DNA of 64,000 nucleotides from Dromaius novaehollandiae (GCF_036370855.1 NC_088108.1:10811448-10875447), one strand, 5' to 3'. Shown: positions 1-12,826, counted from the stretch's first letter. Notes: generated from the letters alone by a model not told the origin. A program made the numbers and translations.

Positions 1-2990
1 GATCTAGTCCTATTACACTGCCCACATATTATCCTCAAAAAAAATTCAACATACCTGAAAAGCTTGATGATTATAGACGTGACATGACTTCCTGCTGTAT
101 GTCTCTAGAACAAGATTTCAGTCTTTGGTGGTAATGAGTGCTCCCTGCTTTAGTTAACTTCCAAGGAGACTAGCGTTACTGACCCTCTCAGATGGGGAGA
201 GACTTATTGCATTGCTTTACCAAATTTTGCACAATAACAGCAGGGTGTTTTGTAGTTCCCACTGGTGAATCAAAAATTACATCTCAATGCTGTGATTGGT
301 CCATCAGAAATGGTTGATGGTGCGAGTGAAAATATAATCATTACCATTATTCATACACATGAACATACCTTCAAACATGGTAGTAACTGTAGTAACATAT
401 ACTCCACCACTATTATAAGCCAATTTATAGCAGGCCGATGATGGGCTTTCCAGCTTTGCTATCTGTCATTTTAGAGCTCTTACAATTATTGCACATTAGC
501 TGTAAACTCTTCCCCTCTGCAGATCTATGAACCTCACTCTCAAAGGCTACTGTTCTTGGCAGACCGGTAATAATACAATTATGTCTGCTACTACTAATGT
601 TAAGTCCTTAAAAGGACAATACAGGGGTAAAAGTACTTCCAAAGACCATTCCGAGTCAGAATGCCAATTCTCATTTCTGAATATAATCCATTTTATGAAA
701 TATAGCCCTCATTTTGGTCAGGAAAATCTCTCAATAAAGTTCCAAACTCCTTCAAAATGATTTAGAAATCACAGATTTCTGGCTCCAACCAGGTCCTGGC
801 ATACCTCTTGCCACCTGTTTATGAGCAGAGCTAGGGAGATCTTTGTCCAGGTACTGTGAGCAACTGGCGATATTGCTCCCGAGACTAGAGACCTTTGTGG
901 AAGTCTTCGTGGAGGAGCTGAACCCCAACAGAATTCAGCTAAAGTACTTCTAGGACTCCTGTTCCCACATCTGAGTGCACAGGGTCATACCCTGTGTGTG
1001 TGAAGTATGGCAATGAGCAAGTAGGAATGGAGAAGCTAAAGAATTTGTCCAAATCATAAAAAGTGGGCCAGGTAATGGCAGAGGAGGAATGGGAACTTGC
1101 ATTTCTCAAATCACAGTTGTGTGCACCAAATAGATCTTTCTCCTTTAATAAGAGGGAATCTTCTTGAGTTTTTTTCACTTAAAACTACTGTTTTGATGAT
1201 TGATATGTCAAAATAAAGCAGCTGGAAGAAATGCACATATTTAGTTATTGTTTGTCCCTGCTTTTTGTTACTGCTGTGGAAGATCATTGTGAAAAGGTGA
1301 GATAAAGTTAGGGGCTTTGCATGTTTGTGTGAAGGTGCAAACCTTAGAAGATGGAAAGAAAAGCTGCTGTGGAAAAGGTCATCAGCATATTTGAACCAGA
1401 GCTCAATCAAATGAAAATACCAGAGGAGATCTATAAGCCAGCTATGTCCAAGCTGTATCGATAGCCAAACTGAGAAATAAAGATAAAACAGGCAATATGT
1501 TCTGTCAGTCTGACCGGGTAAATAAACACTGTCCATAAAAGCACGCTATGTGGATTGCCACATACAAGACAGAATTTGTACTGGCTCCCATGCTCCAGAA
1601 AAAAATGCCAGAAATGCAGATATCAGCTTCTCCTAGACACCTCAGAATTTCATTTCTCCATTTCCTAAAATAGCTGGCTTTATGGTGGAAGTACCACCCT
1701 CCCCAAAGGAAGGGAAATAGCACCTTCAAATGAGCTGTAGCTGTGCAGTTGTTGCTCAGCATTCCCCTTGGTCCTGTGGTACAGATTGACTTCAGGTGAA
1801 CCCCAAGATTCACAAGCTAAGAAGAAAGAGGTTGGTTTCTAAAGACAGGAAGATAGATACAAACATATACATACAAATGTACTTTAAACTAGAGATAAGA
1901 AAGACAGCAGTTGGGAGTAAATAATATCATTAATTGTCATGATATAATATTAACATGTGAATGCTTTATGCTGGAGGGTTTTAAAATCTGTCCCTTTTTT
2001 TGCTGAAGTAGTGCTACCACCAAAGGATTTCCAATGAGCTTCACAACACCACCTGCATGAAAGTTTCCCCCCTCCCTGCTCCCAAGAATTTCCATTTTAT
2101 TTTCATTGCAACTTATATAGCAAAGTGAGCCCACTTCATCCTGTGTCCTGAAAAGCATTGCAGAGATCCAGCACCCTGCACCAAGGCAACCACAGAATTT
2201 ATGAAATTTTATAAAATTAACCTTCTTTTTTCCCCCATCCTGTTACATGCCAAATGATTCATCAGTATGACAGTGATATTATTTGCATTTTCCAATAAAA
2301 CAAATGGTGACATTTTTATAGCAATACAGGATGCCAGCAGTTTAGGATGTAAGCCAGACCTGCTCAACTTAATTAATAAAGTAGCTAAATTTTAACTGGG
2401 ACTGTGGTTTCAATTCTGTCCTTTGCATGTGGCAGCTTAATCAGTTAATAAAAATCTTCAAGGTCAGCTACATTGACAGGAGTTGTTTGTTCTGATCCAG
2501 TTTACCCAAAAAATATTTGAATCCAGTCAGAGCCTCAGTTTGGCTTTCAGATGAATGAATGCGGCTCAAAGGAGGCCACAATAGCCTGTATTTAACTTGC
2601 TGAGTAACACAGTTCGTAGTTTCTCCACAAATAAGGACAGATCGTTGCAAGTCCAACTTCTCTTTCCTCCACCTTTCCTGCTAGGCGCAAGGAGGAGCAA
2701 GTCACCAGGCAGATGCTGCAGAGTGCATGAACGGCTTGTCATCGCTCGCTTCCCAGGGCTCTCAGGCTAAATGCTTTGTTTTGTCCAAAGCACAGACCGT
2801 CACCTTGTTCCTAGGAAAAGGCAAACATAGCAGGTCTCATTCAGCAGTAGCAACTGTATGACTGTAGCCAAATATCTATGGGAAGGTTTGACGCTACACT
2901 TTCAATGATTTATAATGTTCCCTAATGGCAAATTTATGACTACATGGCATGGAACACCAAATATACATCAGTTAGGTTGTTAACTGCAGG
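1..2990. other. Non-coding stretch, no recognised gene
   Basis: This stretch is AT-leaning and holds only short, stop-rich frames on both strands. The longest is about 140 codons on the minus strand near 1111-1536 and resembles no family I know. AATAAA-type hexamers occur by chance (for example near 1212 and 1472) with no upstream coding signal. I see no CR1, LTR or tandem repeat here. It is consistent with intergenic or deep intronic DNA. Confidence 0.6.
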
Positions 2991-3423
2991 AAGGATCTGG
3001 AGTATGAAAATCTGGAAGATGAAAGGTATTTTGAGGCAGGATTCAAAAAGGTCAGTGAAGGCTTTGGAGAGAGTGTTTGCAGAACTAGCTGTAGATGCTT
3101 TTGTAGACCACATGCCTGCCACCTGAACCTGCCAGCTCATTTCAGATCTCTTCCCACATTGCGGGTTGCCAGCTCCCCTCAGCAGTGCTTCGAGGAGCCT
3201 TACTGGAGTGCCTCACACCGTGGAGCCTGTGCTGTTCAACCTGGAGGAGGCTATGAGAGCCCAGCTGGAGCAGGCGAGCCAGAAAGATGGGAGAGAGTCA
3301 CTGCCTTCCCTGGGCATTGGGTTCAAAAATGTTTTTCCAGGACACGTGGAAGACTGGCCTGCTGCTCCTCTGGGAGCTCCCAGAAAGTCAGTCACAGCCT
3401 TTAACTCTCATGTGGGAAAATGA
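2991..3423 (+). pseudogene. Coding-like block broken by stop and frame change, family unknown
   Basis: After a splice-acceptor-like site (gttgttaactgcag, ending at 2990) one frame opens with KDLEYENLEDERYFEAGFKK, which looks protein-like. Possible donors AAAG|GTATTT and AAAAAG|GTCAGT follow. A second frame then reads a hydrophilic stretch, is cut by TGA at 3124-3126, and stays open to a TGA at 3421-3423. That part includes NLEEAMRAQLEQASQKDG, with an acidic, helix-like composition. I do not recognise either segment. The change of good frame and the internal stop suggest an old broken gene, small exons in different frames, or chance. Function cannot be assigned. Confidence 0.15.
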
Positions 3424-5044
3424 CTGATGCTCTCAGAGGAATTCAGCATTGAAACCTCACAGATCTTCTGATTTTCTTCAAAGACTAACAAAAAATGGAC
3501 AAAAAGCTCTAAGCCAGCTACTACGGACTCCTCAATAGCCCGAAAGGATAGATGGGGGGATCCTCTGAGCAGCTCTCTAGCAGGCAGTGGAGGACTCTTG
3601 TCCGCAAACCCCTGGGCTGGATGGGGTACAGGGAGATGTGAAGGGGAAAAATACCTCACTTGTTGAGTAGTCCAGTATTTATCAACCTTTCCTTTCAGTA
3701 TGGTGACTCCCTCCTTTCAGGTGAAGGCTCCTCATCATCTCTGGTCCTCTCAATATCAGCATAAAGACAAATGCAACACTGTCTCTGTGACTGGTCTGCG
3801 TGTAGGGACTTGTATGTTTTGAGAAGCTGACAGAGAACAGGAAGCCTTGAAGGACCTTGAGCTGTGGAAGTCTGGGCAAGATTTTCTTTGTTTTCCACTA
3901 TTGTAACTTTTTCCACTACCTCAGGTTTCATGGCTCTGCCCTGTGACCTCCCTCCCCACACAGGCATGCACTCCCATAACCCATGAGAAACTGAGAAAAC
4001 ACCCCTTTTCCTCTGTCAAGTATTTCTCCAGGATGCCAAAAGAATACTACTCCATCTCCTCCCCCATCCATGACTTAACTGGCTTCATAAGTAGTAGAAG
4101 AAGCCACAGAGTAGTTATCCCCTTGGTGCTGTGTGAAATGTCTGTGCTCTAGAATTCCCCTGTGGTAAGAATTAGAGACAATAATTAAAGTTAGGAAATA
4201 AAAATATTAGAAAATATAAAATATAAAACGCTTCCAAGAAAAACCACCACACATCAGTTATGTTTTGAGGCTGCAAAGGATGCAGTGAATGGTACATGTC
4301 TGAGTACGCGGTGTACAGAACATGGAAATCTGAGCATTAGCTCAGCAGTAGCCCAAGACTAGATGATGGATGCTTCTGTTTCACTGATTGCTGTCAATGA
4401 TACAGCAATAGCTTTCTAAATAAACAATATTCTCATTTCATTGACACCTCTTCCTTGCAGACACAGTTCTTTGCCTTGCTTGTTACTGTTTCTGCTGAGG
4501 TAAGCAGGGATTTCACCTTTGATGGGCATTTCATGAAATCTTGTGTTAAGGCATAGTAACTTACTCTTGCAGAGGAAGGAAGATCTCTTCTGGCCAATTT
4601 TCCTTTAGTTTAGAAGGTCCCATTCAAAGCTAATCTGATAAACAGAAGAATGGATACAAGTATGATGTAACTGTGGTTATCAGTAAACTCTGTTAAGGAT
4701 TAGGGTGTTCCTTTCACTGCTATGAAAAAAATATGATCTTTCCCATGGGAGTATTAACTAGCAAACACGCTGTTGCATTTCAAGGGAAATGTTCCAGCCA
4801 TCAGAAACACAAACACACCAGATGGTGGTCCAAGGGGAAAGTACTTATTGTCTTAAAACACCTAAAAGCAGTGGAGGGAAAGGTGGAGGGTCACGGGGGA
4901 GAAATGGGCGAGAGAAATAGCTGATATTACATTGACATGTGATGCCAAATCTACTGACTAATCACAAAACTGAAACCACTGTTAAACAACCCCGGGGACT
5001 GCGGCAGTCTTTAGATTTGTTATTCTTCACTAGAAAGATTGCAT
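3424..5044. other. Non-coding stretch, no recognised gene
   Basis: Both strands are stop-rich with frames under about 90 codons. A short AT-rich patch lies at about 4196-4230 (attagaaaatataaaatata). No repeat family or regulatory element could be identified. Confidence 0.55.
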
Positions 5045-5205
5045 AGAGATGGTGAAATTTCTATTTCTGAAAGCTTTCAAGACTTGGCTAGATAAAGCCA
5101 CATCTGACCTTATGTAGTGCTGAGTAGATTCCTGCTTTGAGCTGGAGGGCAGGCTAGGGACCTCCAGAGGTCCCTTCCAACAAGCATTTCTACAATTCTG
5201 TGATT
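5045..5205 (+). mobile_element. CR1 LINE fragment, 3' end
   Basis: The sequence matches the familiar 3' end of avian and reptilian CR1 non-LTR retrotransposons. It has a ggtgaaatttctatttctga segment, a ctttcaagacttggctagat segment, then cctccagaggtcccttccaa, and finally an attctgtgatt terminus, the usual CR1 end. Only about 160 bp are left, so this is a severely 5'-truncated, non-autonomous copy, which is typical for CR1. Divergence from the consensus I know is substantial, so it is an old insertion. It is oriented on the plus strand. The reverse transcriptase region is absent. The open frame running across it on the minus strand is spurious. Confidence 0.85.
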
Positions 5206-5276
5206 GGCTCAACTCCCAGATTCGGCACTGAAGTTGAGACTTTTGAAACTCTCTGTGACTACAAATAAAAACCCAT

Positions 5277-5294
5277 GTTTTATATATATAAAAC
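5277..5294. repeat. Perfect 18-bp AT palindrome
   Basis: GTTTTATATATATAAAAC equals its own reverse complement. It lies about 70 bp beyond the CR1 terminus. It is a short TA repeat with symmetric flanks that could extrude as a small cruciform. Such sites arise easily by microsatellite growth, and no function is implied. Confidence 0.8.
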
Positions 5295-5299
5295 CACAG

Positions 5300-8200
5300 T
5301 GTTTGTACAACATACAAAATTACAATGACTGATGGCTCAGTGAGAGACTGCCTAGCTGAGGTGAAGGTTAACTCTGAGCCTTAACTTTTTATGCTTGGAG
5401 TCTGACTGCTGTTGATTTTTTTCTGAATATGCATAAGATACAGCCAGCAGATATCCTGCCAGCTGCACCGGGACTGAAGCTGGTTTTCCACTTATTTGAA
5501 GGCAACTGATGCTTGATCTTTTGTCAGCCTCTGTAGCAAACCTGGAGCAGAGGGACTTGGCTTGCATTTTGACTTACCCAGCCCTTTCCCTACATTAAAC
5601 ATTCAGACCTTGTATGCTCTTAGTGTACAATAAAGTATGTTCTATAAAGGCACAGGCAAGATGCCACAGGAGACTTTTTTCTTCAGCCCACTATGTCCCA
5701 GAACCCAGCGTTGCTTTAGAGAATCATCTGTTCACCTCCACCAATGTGGCCTCCCGGGACATGAGGAACACCAAATTTCACAAGCATCTATAGAACAAGG
5801 TCCCCCTTGCAGGACCTCAGCCCAGGTATCCAGGAAAGTATTGCTGCAAACAGCCTGCCTGTTTTGGAGATGACAGGTGAGCACACTACCTATAGAGGAT
5901 CCCTAGAGAGGATGCAAATTAGGTCCCTGCTCTAATTGCTCTTTAGAGGATTCCTTGCCTATTGCCTCTGTAGCATCTTCCCTATGTACCCAGCACCTCT
6001 CTTTGGAGCACCCTTCAGATAAGAAGTCCCAAATATGGTCTCCAACAAGGAGTGTCAATACACTCTTCACAGGAGAGGTCTTACTCATGACTTTAAAAGT
6101 ACTTAGTTGTCCAAGTAATGCCACTGCCCTCATTAACCCTTTCCAAGTAATCCAATCAAGAAAGTGGTACCAGAGACTTCCTCTGCTACTTTTCAGCATC
6201 CTAGAACTTCACTTGAGGAAACTGCAGGTCAATACTGTGTGCAAGAGAAGAGGCTCTGAAAGACAGCAGAGCTTCATTTTGAAACTCAGAAACATGCGGT
6301 GGGTAGCTGGATGCTTTGCTTCCAGAGCTTGCCTGTGCCTGTCCTGCATCTCCCTTTAATCAATAACTCTGCTGAGGTAGCTGAGCAGGCAATAGGGATT
6401 GAAATGCTGTGAAAATGGTCTTGATTCTGCTTACCAGCTCCTGGATTTCCTAGCGCCTTGGGAGCAGGGGATGGGGGTGAGTTGCATCAGAATGATGCTT
6501 AACTCAAGTGATGGAGAGACCTTGGTGAAAAGAGGGGGTACTTCAAAGAGCCTGAGATGATCTGTTCAGATCTGGGCATCTTTTCCAACTTTCAACTGTG
6601 TAGAGAGCAAAACAAGCACAAAAATCTATGGCTGGCCAAAACACTGCCCCCCATTTGTGCTTCCCAGGCCTCATTAATTCTAGTGCCAGGGTTGCAATAC
6701 GTTAAAGAAATAAATTCTTTAACTCCATCTGCCACCAACCAGGGCACTAGGCAGCCCTAGTCCCTGCACAGTCACATCCTGCTCCTACTGCCACAGCCTC
6801 CCCCTGTGAAAAGCTCAGCCAAAGGGCAGCGCCCAGACCCCACCACTTGCCTCTGAGAAGCTGTGGATCCCCAAAAGAGAACAGGGCAAATAGCTTTTCT
6901 CCTCCAGCTCTGCAGTAATCTGGTTTCTGAGCTCCTCTGGGCAGGCAAGTTCCTCTAGATGGTGCTGCTCAGCAGGGAATGAGCAGCCGCTGCTGGAAAC
7001 CTGCTCATCTCCTTCCCTTCCCCTCTCAGCTGTGTCAGGAGAGGCTGGGAGCTGCAGGGCATGTGCTTGCCCTCTCCACAGCTTGGAGTTGCAACCAGCG
7101 CTTGCTGGTGCCATAGCAGGGCTAGGAAGCCCTTGTATTCAACTTCACTTTACAGCCCTGCAAAATCAAGTTCGGGGTGCTTAAAGGTCAGTTAATTCAG
7201 GCAGCCCTCAGGCAAGGAAGGATGGCTGGTTTTGTTCTTTTATTTAATTGCATTTCATTGACAGCAATTCTAAGGCCCCTTCGCGAAGCAAGCTCCAAAC
7301 TTCCAAAAATGAATTTATTTCATGAGAAAGGGAAATATAGCTAGGTCCTGTGATAAAGAAGTTTATTTCTAAAGAAAAAAAAAAAGAGTTAGCTTAGTCG
7401 CAGAATATCTTATAATCCACAATCCACTTTTCATTTACAGAGTCTATAGTTTTATAGTCCATATCTGCTTTGCTCAGCAGTGATCTGTCAGATACCCAAA
7501 CACAGTCACAAGTCACGCCAGTACTTGTGAAGACCTCGTTGTGGGAAGAACTGCAAGTGCTCAGCGCACGGGCTCTCCCCTGCGCTCGGGATCGCCGAGG
7601 CTTTGCACAGTCAGTTCTGCGGCAGGACACGCAGTGCCACCCCACATCATGCCCATGGGTGCTAGCGAAAGGCTGCATGTTGGCTTGGGAAGAGCAGGAG
7701 TTGTGTATGCGAATATCCGATGTAGACTTTAGTACAGGTAATTACCGTCTATCTGAATTATCCATGTGTTTTGCTTGGATACAAATACTCTTTAAAAAGG
7801 AAGTTAGTGTCATATTGTATAAATTTTAGATTGAGAGCTGGAGACTTTGTCCCGTTATGAAGAACTATTGACATGGCCAGAGTCCGGCCCAAAGGACATG
7901 AAAGCAGTGAAAGAACTGCCAGTGCCTTGGATGAATGTTGGCAGCTTACTACGAGCACACCACGAGGGAAACCCGTGCACTGCTTTAGCTGTGGGAAAGC
8001 AGCCAGCCTGAAGGTGACAATTTCCCAAGAAAGATCTCATCTCCCTAGAGACAAGGCCAGGTAGAAACATGCTGCTGCTTTGATACACAAAAAGATAATT
8101 ACAGTTCCTGGAATTGCTCCAGGAAGAGAGCACTGTTAGTTTTCCCCTGTGAAGAAAACAAAACTCACAGGACTGCCTTTTTCTTACCAAATTACATTTA

Positions 8201-8939
8201 GAAACTCCCCCAAATATGCATTTCTTCACTCTGCATGTCAGATGAGGCTGAATCCACAGAAGAATGCGGAGCCCAAGATTTCTGGATCCAAAATGATGAT
8301 CTCCAAAGTCTTTTACAGGTGCATCCCCAGGTGCACCTAACCACCTAAACTGCCAAACATCTCTGCCAGGACAAGATACAGCCACAAGCCCAGAAGCATT
8401 TCAGGCTTTACTGAGCTGAACCATTGGTACTTAGCTCACACACAAATCCCATCCAGATCCACAGATAAAGTGTTCCTCTGCTTTTCTCACCTACAGGATT
8501 TGATTTGGTTGGTATTTTCAGAGCACATAGAAGCTGGAGAAGCAACTATTCTCCCCACCCCATTTACCAAGTTTTGCTGGTTGGAATGGTCATCCCAGGT
8601 AGAGGAGGAATAGGTCCTGTTTCTGGAGTACCTGATGAAAGTTCAAATCCACACCTCCCTCTGCCCCTAAACAGCCACGAATAGGTGAGTCTGGGAGGAC
8701 TACTCATTCATGTATGGAATAATTCAAATTAATTGGGACAGAGAGAGTGAGTCTCTGGGGATTAAAATAACCCAGGGGAGAGAAATTTGAATTTTAGTCT
8801 AGAGTGTAGGATCTAGTGCCTATGTAGTAAAAAATCCATATTCACTGATGTTCTAGCTTTCAAATTAATGACTTAATACCTGCAACTGAATGTCATGGGA
8901 CCTTTTCCTTTCACTGCTTTACTGCATACTTTGTTACCC
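5300..8939. other. No recognised gene; a few chance-like frames
   Basis: Most frames here are interrupted. Two start with ATG in good context. One is minus 7114-6815 (99 codons; G at -3 and G at +4; acidic, Glu-rich). The other is plus 7873-8064 (63 codons, with a CFSCGK stretch that superficially resembles a zinc knuckle but lacks the His and the last Cys). Neither has a recognised homologue or a convincing exon structure. Around 7385 there is a short A-rich run. About 7225-7295 is AT-rich and could be a regulatory element, but conservation cannot be judged from one sequence. Confidence 0.5.
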
Positions 8940-9085
8940 CCCAGAAAGGAGGGCAGCTTCAAGAGCTGAGAGTGGAAGCATTCTCCTGACTGGGATTTGA
9001 AGCCTTTGGGCAACGGAAAATGAGCACAGGATTTGGGGGCTCTGAGATTCGGCTCTAACCACTGAATCACTGGGCAAGGTGTCCC
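8940..9085 (-). mobile_element. Ancient MIR/L3-like or tRNA-derived SINE remnant
   Basis: Read on the minus strand, the element starts gcccagtgattcagtggtta followed by gagc, which resembles a tRNA A box. About 60 bases on is cttcaaatcccagtca, which resembles a B box. Old MIR, CORE-SINE and L3-type tails share phrases such as an anticodon-like gtggttagagc and a gattcaaaccc segment. The A-to-B distance is longer than in a tRNA or a standard MIR (about 32 nt), so an insertion or another family is possible. The fragment is very diverged and the limits are approximate. Confidence 0.4.
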
Positions 9086-9462
9086 TACAAGGAGGGATGT
9101 GGTTTGTTTGTCTGGGAGAGAAGCTGTTTTGGAACAGATTCAGGAGGGCAAACCCTAGACTGAGGAAGGCTTTTCTGGCAGAAAGGTACCCACATGCCAG
9201 AAAGAGATGACATTTCCCTACTCAGTTCCTTTTATGTGAGGAAAGATTATTATTGCTGGTAAATGCTATGCTACTTTTCAATTTCTAGCATACCACATAA
9301 CCACCAAACAAAACTCTAACTAGATGAAAACTTTTTTAAGGAACCAAGATTTATCTTCTAAGGATGAAGGCCTAAATATCACAGGGGATGCAGTGAGAGC
9401 CCTCCAAACATTTCCCAGGGAGTCTTGTCAGGCACCAGATGCACGTCAGCTCTTTTCCATAG

Positions 9463-9585
9463 CTACCTTTGGCGTAAAAGCAGAGCAAATAGTAGCAGTG
9501 TTCAAGGAGGACGCTGCACGGCTGGATGGCATCCAGCGGAAGCCACTCCAGAAACTACAAAAAGCAGGATGTTACTGCCTGATGG
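9463..9585 (+). other. Candidate internal exon, 123 nt, symmetric phase
   Basis: The segment is preceded by a pyrimidine-rich acceptor (cagctcttttccatag, AG at 9461-9462) and followed by a strong donor, GATGG|GTAAGT. It is 123 nt long and open in one frame. It enters with two bases of a codon and leaves with one, so it could be skipped without a frame change. The predicted 40 residues are basic and helix-like (RLDGIQRKPLQKLQKAG). The same frame is open upstream to an ATG at 9324, so it could instead be a first coding exon. I recognise no family. Such sites also occur by chance, so this is only a candidate. Confidence 0.2.
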
Positions 9586-12365
9586 GTAAGTAGATCAGAG
9601 CAGTGAGATAAATGAACTGTTTTCTTTTTTTTTCCTCACTGTATGGTTATTGTGAAATTTTTCATAATCACAAGTAAACAAGGTGATATGGTGCCTCATT
9701 CAACACACCATGGTCTGAAAATACCTTGGCTTGCTCCTCTCTTCACACCCAAAGAAACATCATATTCTGCAACTGAGATTTAATTTTGCAGCCTCATATC
9801 CCAGTACAAGTCTGGGCTGGTTTTATGAATTCTGATTAGGTTGTGGCCTAATGTGGCAGTGTGATAGAGGCAGACTGAAGGGGAGGAGGCAGGATCTAAT
9901 AGCACTGGCCCAAGCACTAGGCCAGTAATGAAGAAGGGTTGTTATTGCTCATTTGCATAGCATAAGAATGAGATCCAGACCCAGGCTTCATAAATCCTTC
10001 CTCATATGAAATAACAGTTATAGCCATTTCTATAAAAATGTCAAAACCTTTATGTGAAGTAAGTGCTCTTTCACAGCAGAAAATACAATGTAATAAAACA
10101 ACTCATGTCACTACACGGACTTCTCTGAAGTGCCATGTTGTGGGGAGAGGAGTGCACTCGAGCAGCATGCTCATCCAGAGGCAGCAGGAGATGGCACAGT
10201 AACAACATGAGATAAAGTCACAGTGCAAGAACTAAACCAGAGGGCTGACAAGCAGGGTAAATAGAAGCAATGTCCTGGGTGCAGAGCTATTAACAAGGCA
10301 CACCACTCCTACTGGGTCAATGATGTCTACTCCCAATTTTCACTTGAGGAACTCCAGGCCATGACCCTAGATTTCAAGATAACAGTGAACTCGGAGATAG
10401 GGCAACCCCCCAATTCCATGGGCTGTCGATGGCTGAGCAGCAAACACAGCATGGCAGGTTGGGTTGGGCACCAGGCACAACTTGAAGAGGACAGATTCAA
10501 GTTTGCAAAGACAACTTGGGCTACTGCACATGGAAAAAAAAAAAAATCACAGCAGCGGTAGTGAACATGGAGCTGGGAGCAACCTGTCTGCAAGGGGACA
10601 TGAAGGTTTTGCAGGAGCCTTGACCTGCTGCTCCATGCAGGGTTTTCTGTGTGGCTTTGCCACCTTTGATACCTGAAGGGTGGTGAAAACTCATCTTTGA
10701 TGCGGAGCCCTCTTTGGCTGGTATGTGGTGCTCTGGTCTTCCCAAGCAGATCTAGCCATGGCTTACTCAGGGCAGCTTGGCAGAGCCCAGCAGGGCTGGC
10801 TGCACCCTTCAGAGAGTCCCAGGGTTCCCAGGGTGGCCACAAGTGTGCCTGTGAAGGTCTGCCGCTTTCAGTTGTCTCTTTGAGCAGTCTGAGGAGCTGA
10901 ATGCTCTCTGGGTCAGAAATAAAAATCAATTTCTCTTGAAGATAGATTTATTTTTCATACTTTATGATGTTCAGACTGAGGCATTGTCTTGACCTTTGAA
11001 GGGTCATCACACAGTTGCAGGGGTGTGTATGCTATAGGTAGGTATTTTTCAATAAATTAGCTTAGATGCCAGAAGTAGAATAATTGTGCAAGTTCAGTGC
11101 TCTGTCTGTGTTAAATTAGCCCCTGATAAGGTATGAACCACTGTGGAGCTCAGTGAGCAACCTGAGGAAACTCAGATTCTTCACACAGCACTGCACTGTG
11201 CAATGCTAATGTTTCTCTGATGAGACAGAAAGCAATTGATGCCCAGACCTCACCTGCCCCAGTGTGGGAACTAGCAGCATAAACTCTTTACAATGCCTAC
11301 CACTCAGCATCAGTATTTGGAAAAGAGGAACCCTACAAGAATGGTACCCAAACAGTAGTGTTACAAATGGGTACCCAGGGAAGTCTATCAGTGGTTTCAC
11401 CATCTATCCCAGGGGCCTGGAACAGCAGGGAGGAGGAGATGGGCAGACTGAAGCCGCAGACTGATGGCCTGGTCAACCTTTGTGTCCCTCATGGCCTGAG
11501 CAGAGCATGATCAGCACCTCCAACTCTGCAGGTTTTTGGTTTACAAAGTCCTTGTGATGTAGCAGAAAGTTTACAGATTGCGGCTTTCCTCATGTTGTTC
11601 TTCTAAACAAGAGATGAAAGGCTGGGAGCACGTGATGCTTCTCTCTGTTGTGCTCTTTAGCATAGCTGTGTTTTCACACTGGAGCCCTGTTGGCAGTAAC
11701 AACCACCTACTCAGCTTGACTTCTACGAGCCCGTGTCTCCAGGAGACCTCCTAAGCTGGGTTTTTAAAAGTAACTCACCTCCACAGTACCATGCTGGTGC
11801 TGCAGGGGTGACATGGACCTTGTCCAAAGGGGAGCCAGTCAGCCGGGCCCCAGCAACTCACATCTCACACCTCACAGGGTTTTCAGGATCTGCTCAGTGA
11901 AGCCAGGTAGCCCAGAGGGGCTTTAACTTCTGATGGCATTCTGCAGGGCTTGTGTATGGTTGGGGCAATGTGATCAGTTACCTCGTTATTCTTCCTCCTG
12001 CTGCCCCCTTCGGATCAAGGTTTCAGTAGGAACAGCCCTCCTGCTTCCGCTTAACCACGTCCTCATCCAACTTCCATCCATTCCAGCTGTGACTAACAGA
12101 AGGGACTAAACTCTACCTTTCCAGCAGACCTCATTTTGTGCCACAAAGAAGGAATCAAATCTAAGCTTCTCCCAAATTCAGCAGGCTTTGGAGCAGCCTG
12201 GAGAGAGAGTGTGTAAGAGAAGAACCAGATCTGCCCCTTACTGCCAAGATGTCTTTCTAAGCAGCAGTTTGCTGCAGAGTCGGCAGCAGAGTAACCCGTC
12301 CTAGAGGAAAAATCTGAGAGGCAGAGAAAAGCACCCTTGAAGTCAAGGTTTAGTTAATAAAAATC
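9586..12365. other. No recognised gene
   Basis: The longest open stretch is a 200-codon minus-strand frame at 10929-10327. It begins at ATT rather than ATG and runs through an A13 tract (10534-10546), read as consecutive Phe codons, so I regard it as spurious. About 9945-9965 contains an octamer-like catttgcat. No transposon was identified. Confidence 0.5.
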
Positions 12366-12385
12366 TTTTTTTTTTTTTTTTTTTT
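12366..12385. repeat. T20 homopolymer
   Basis: Twenty consecutive T lie between aaatc and aaacc. It could be a simple slippage tract or the poly(A) tail of a minus-strand retrocopy. No polyadenylation signal or target-site duplication was seen next to it. Confidence 0.9.
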
Positions 12386-12826
12386 AAACCAGATTCAAAC
12401 CCAGGAAAATAAAACAATTTTCATGTTGCAGTTAGAGAACATATACAAGAGCTGAAAAGTAATGAGTGACCACTGCTAAGAACAAATCATTAGAATCCAA
12501 ATTTTGATCTGGACTCATACTTTAAATACATTTTAATTAAAGAAAATACAGAAATAGAGACTATTTAGTGTTTCTGAAATGCTAATATGGAACATCATTT
12601 ATGGATGTATAGGAACATACAGTAAAATATATTTGGAGATTGAATTTGCTGCTGATTTATAGTCCTGTGTGCAGAACAAGCCTTGCATCCTTACTGTGCA
12701 GCCTCTCCTTAAAGCACTGATCATGCCACAGGACAGTGCCTCAGGCCTGGCTCGTTATAAGGCTTAAACTTAAATTGGGATAAGAGAGACAAGCTTATTG
12801 AAAGAGAGGTGGCTAGTAAAGTCCTT
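12386..12826. other. AT-rich non-coding stretch
   Basis: This is AT-rich sequence with no ORF of note and no recognised repeat. It lies downstream of the T20 run and downstream (in minus-strand sense) of the candidate secretory exon. Confidence 0.5.

Noticed and set aside
7873-8064. CFSCGK stretch resembling a retroviral Gag zinc knuckle
   Set aside because: The His and final Cys of the C-x2-C-x4-H-x4-C pattern are absent, the frame is only 63 codons, and no LTR, primer site or pol-like sequence is nearby.
7855-8385. 176-codon minus-strand frame
   Set aside because: It starts at GTG, has no domain, and the opposite strand is also open in part.
10327-10929. 200-codon minus-strand frame
   Set aside because: It begins at ATT, crosses an A13 tract read as Phe codons, and has no recognised domain.
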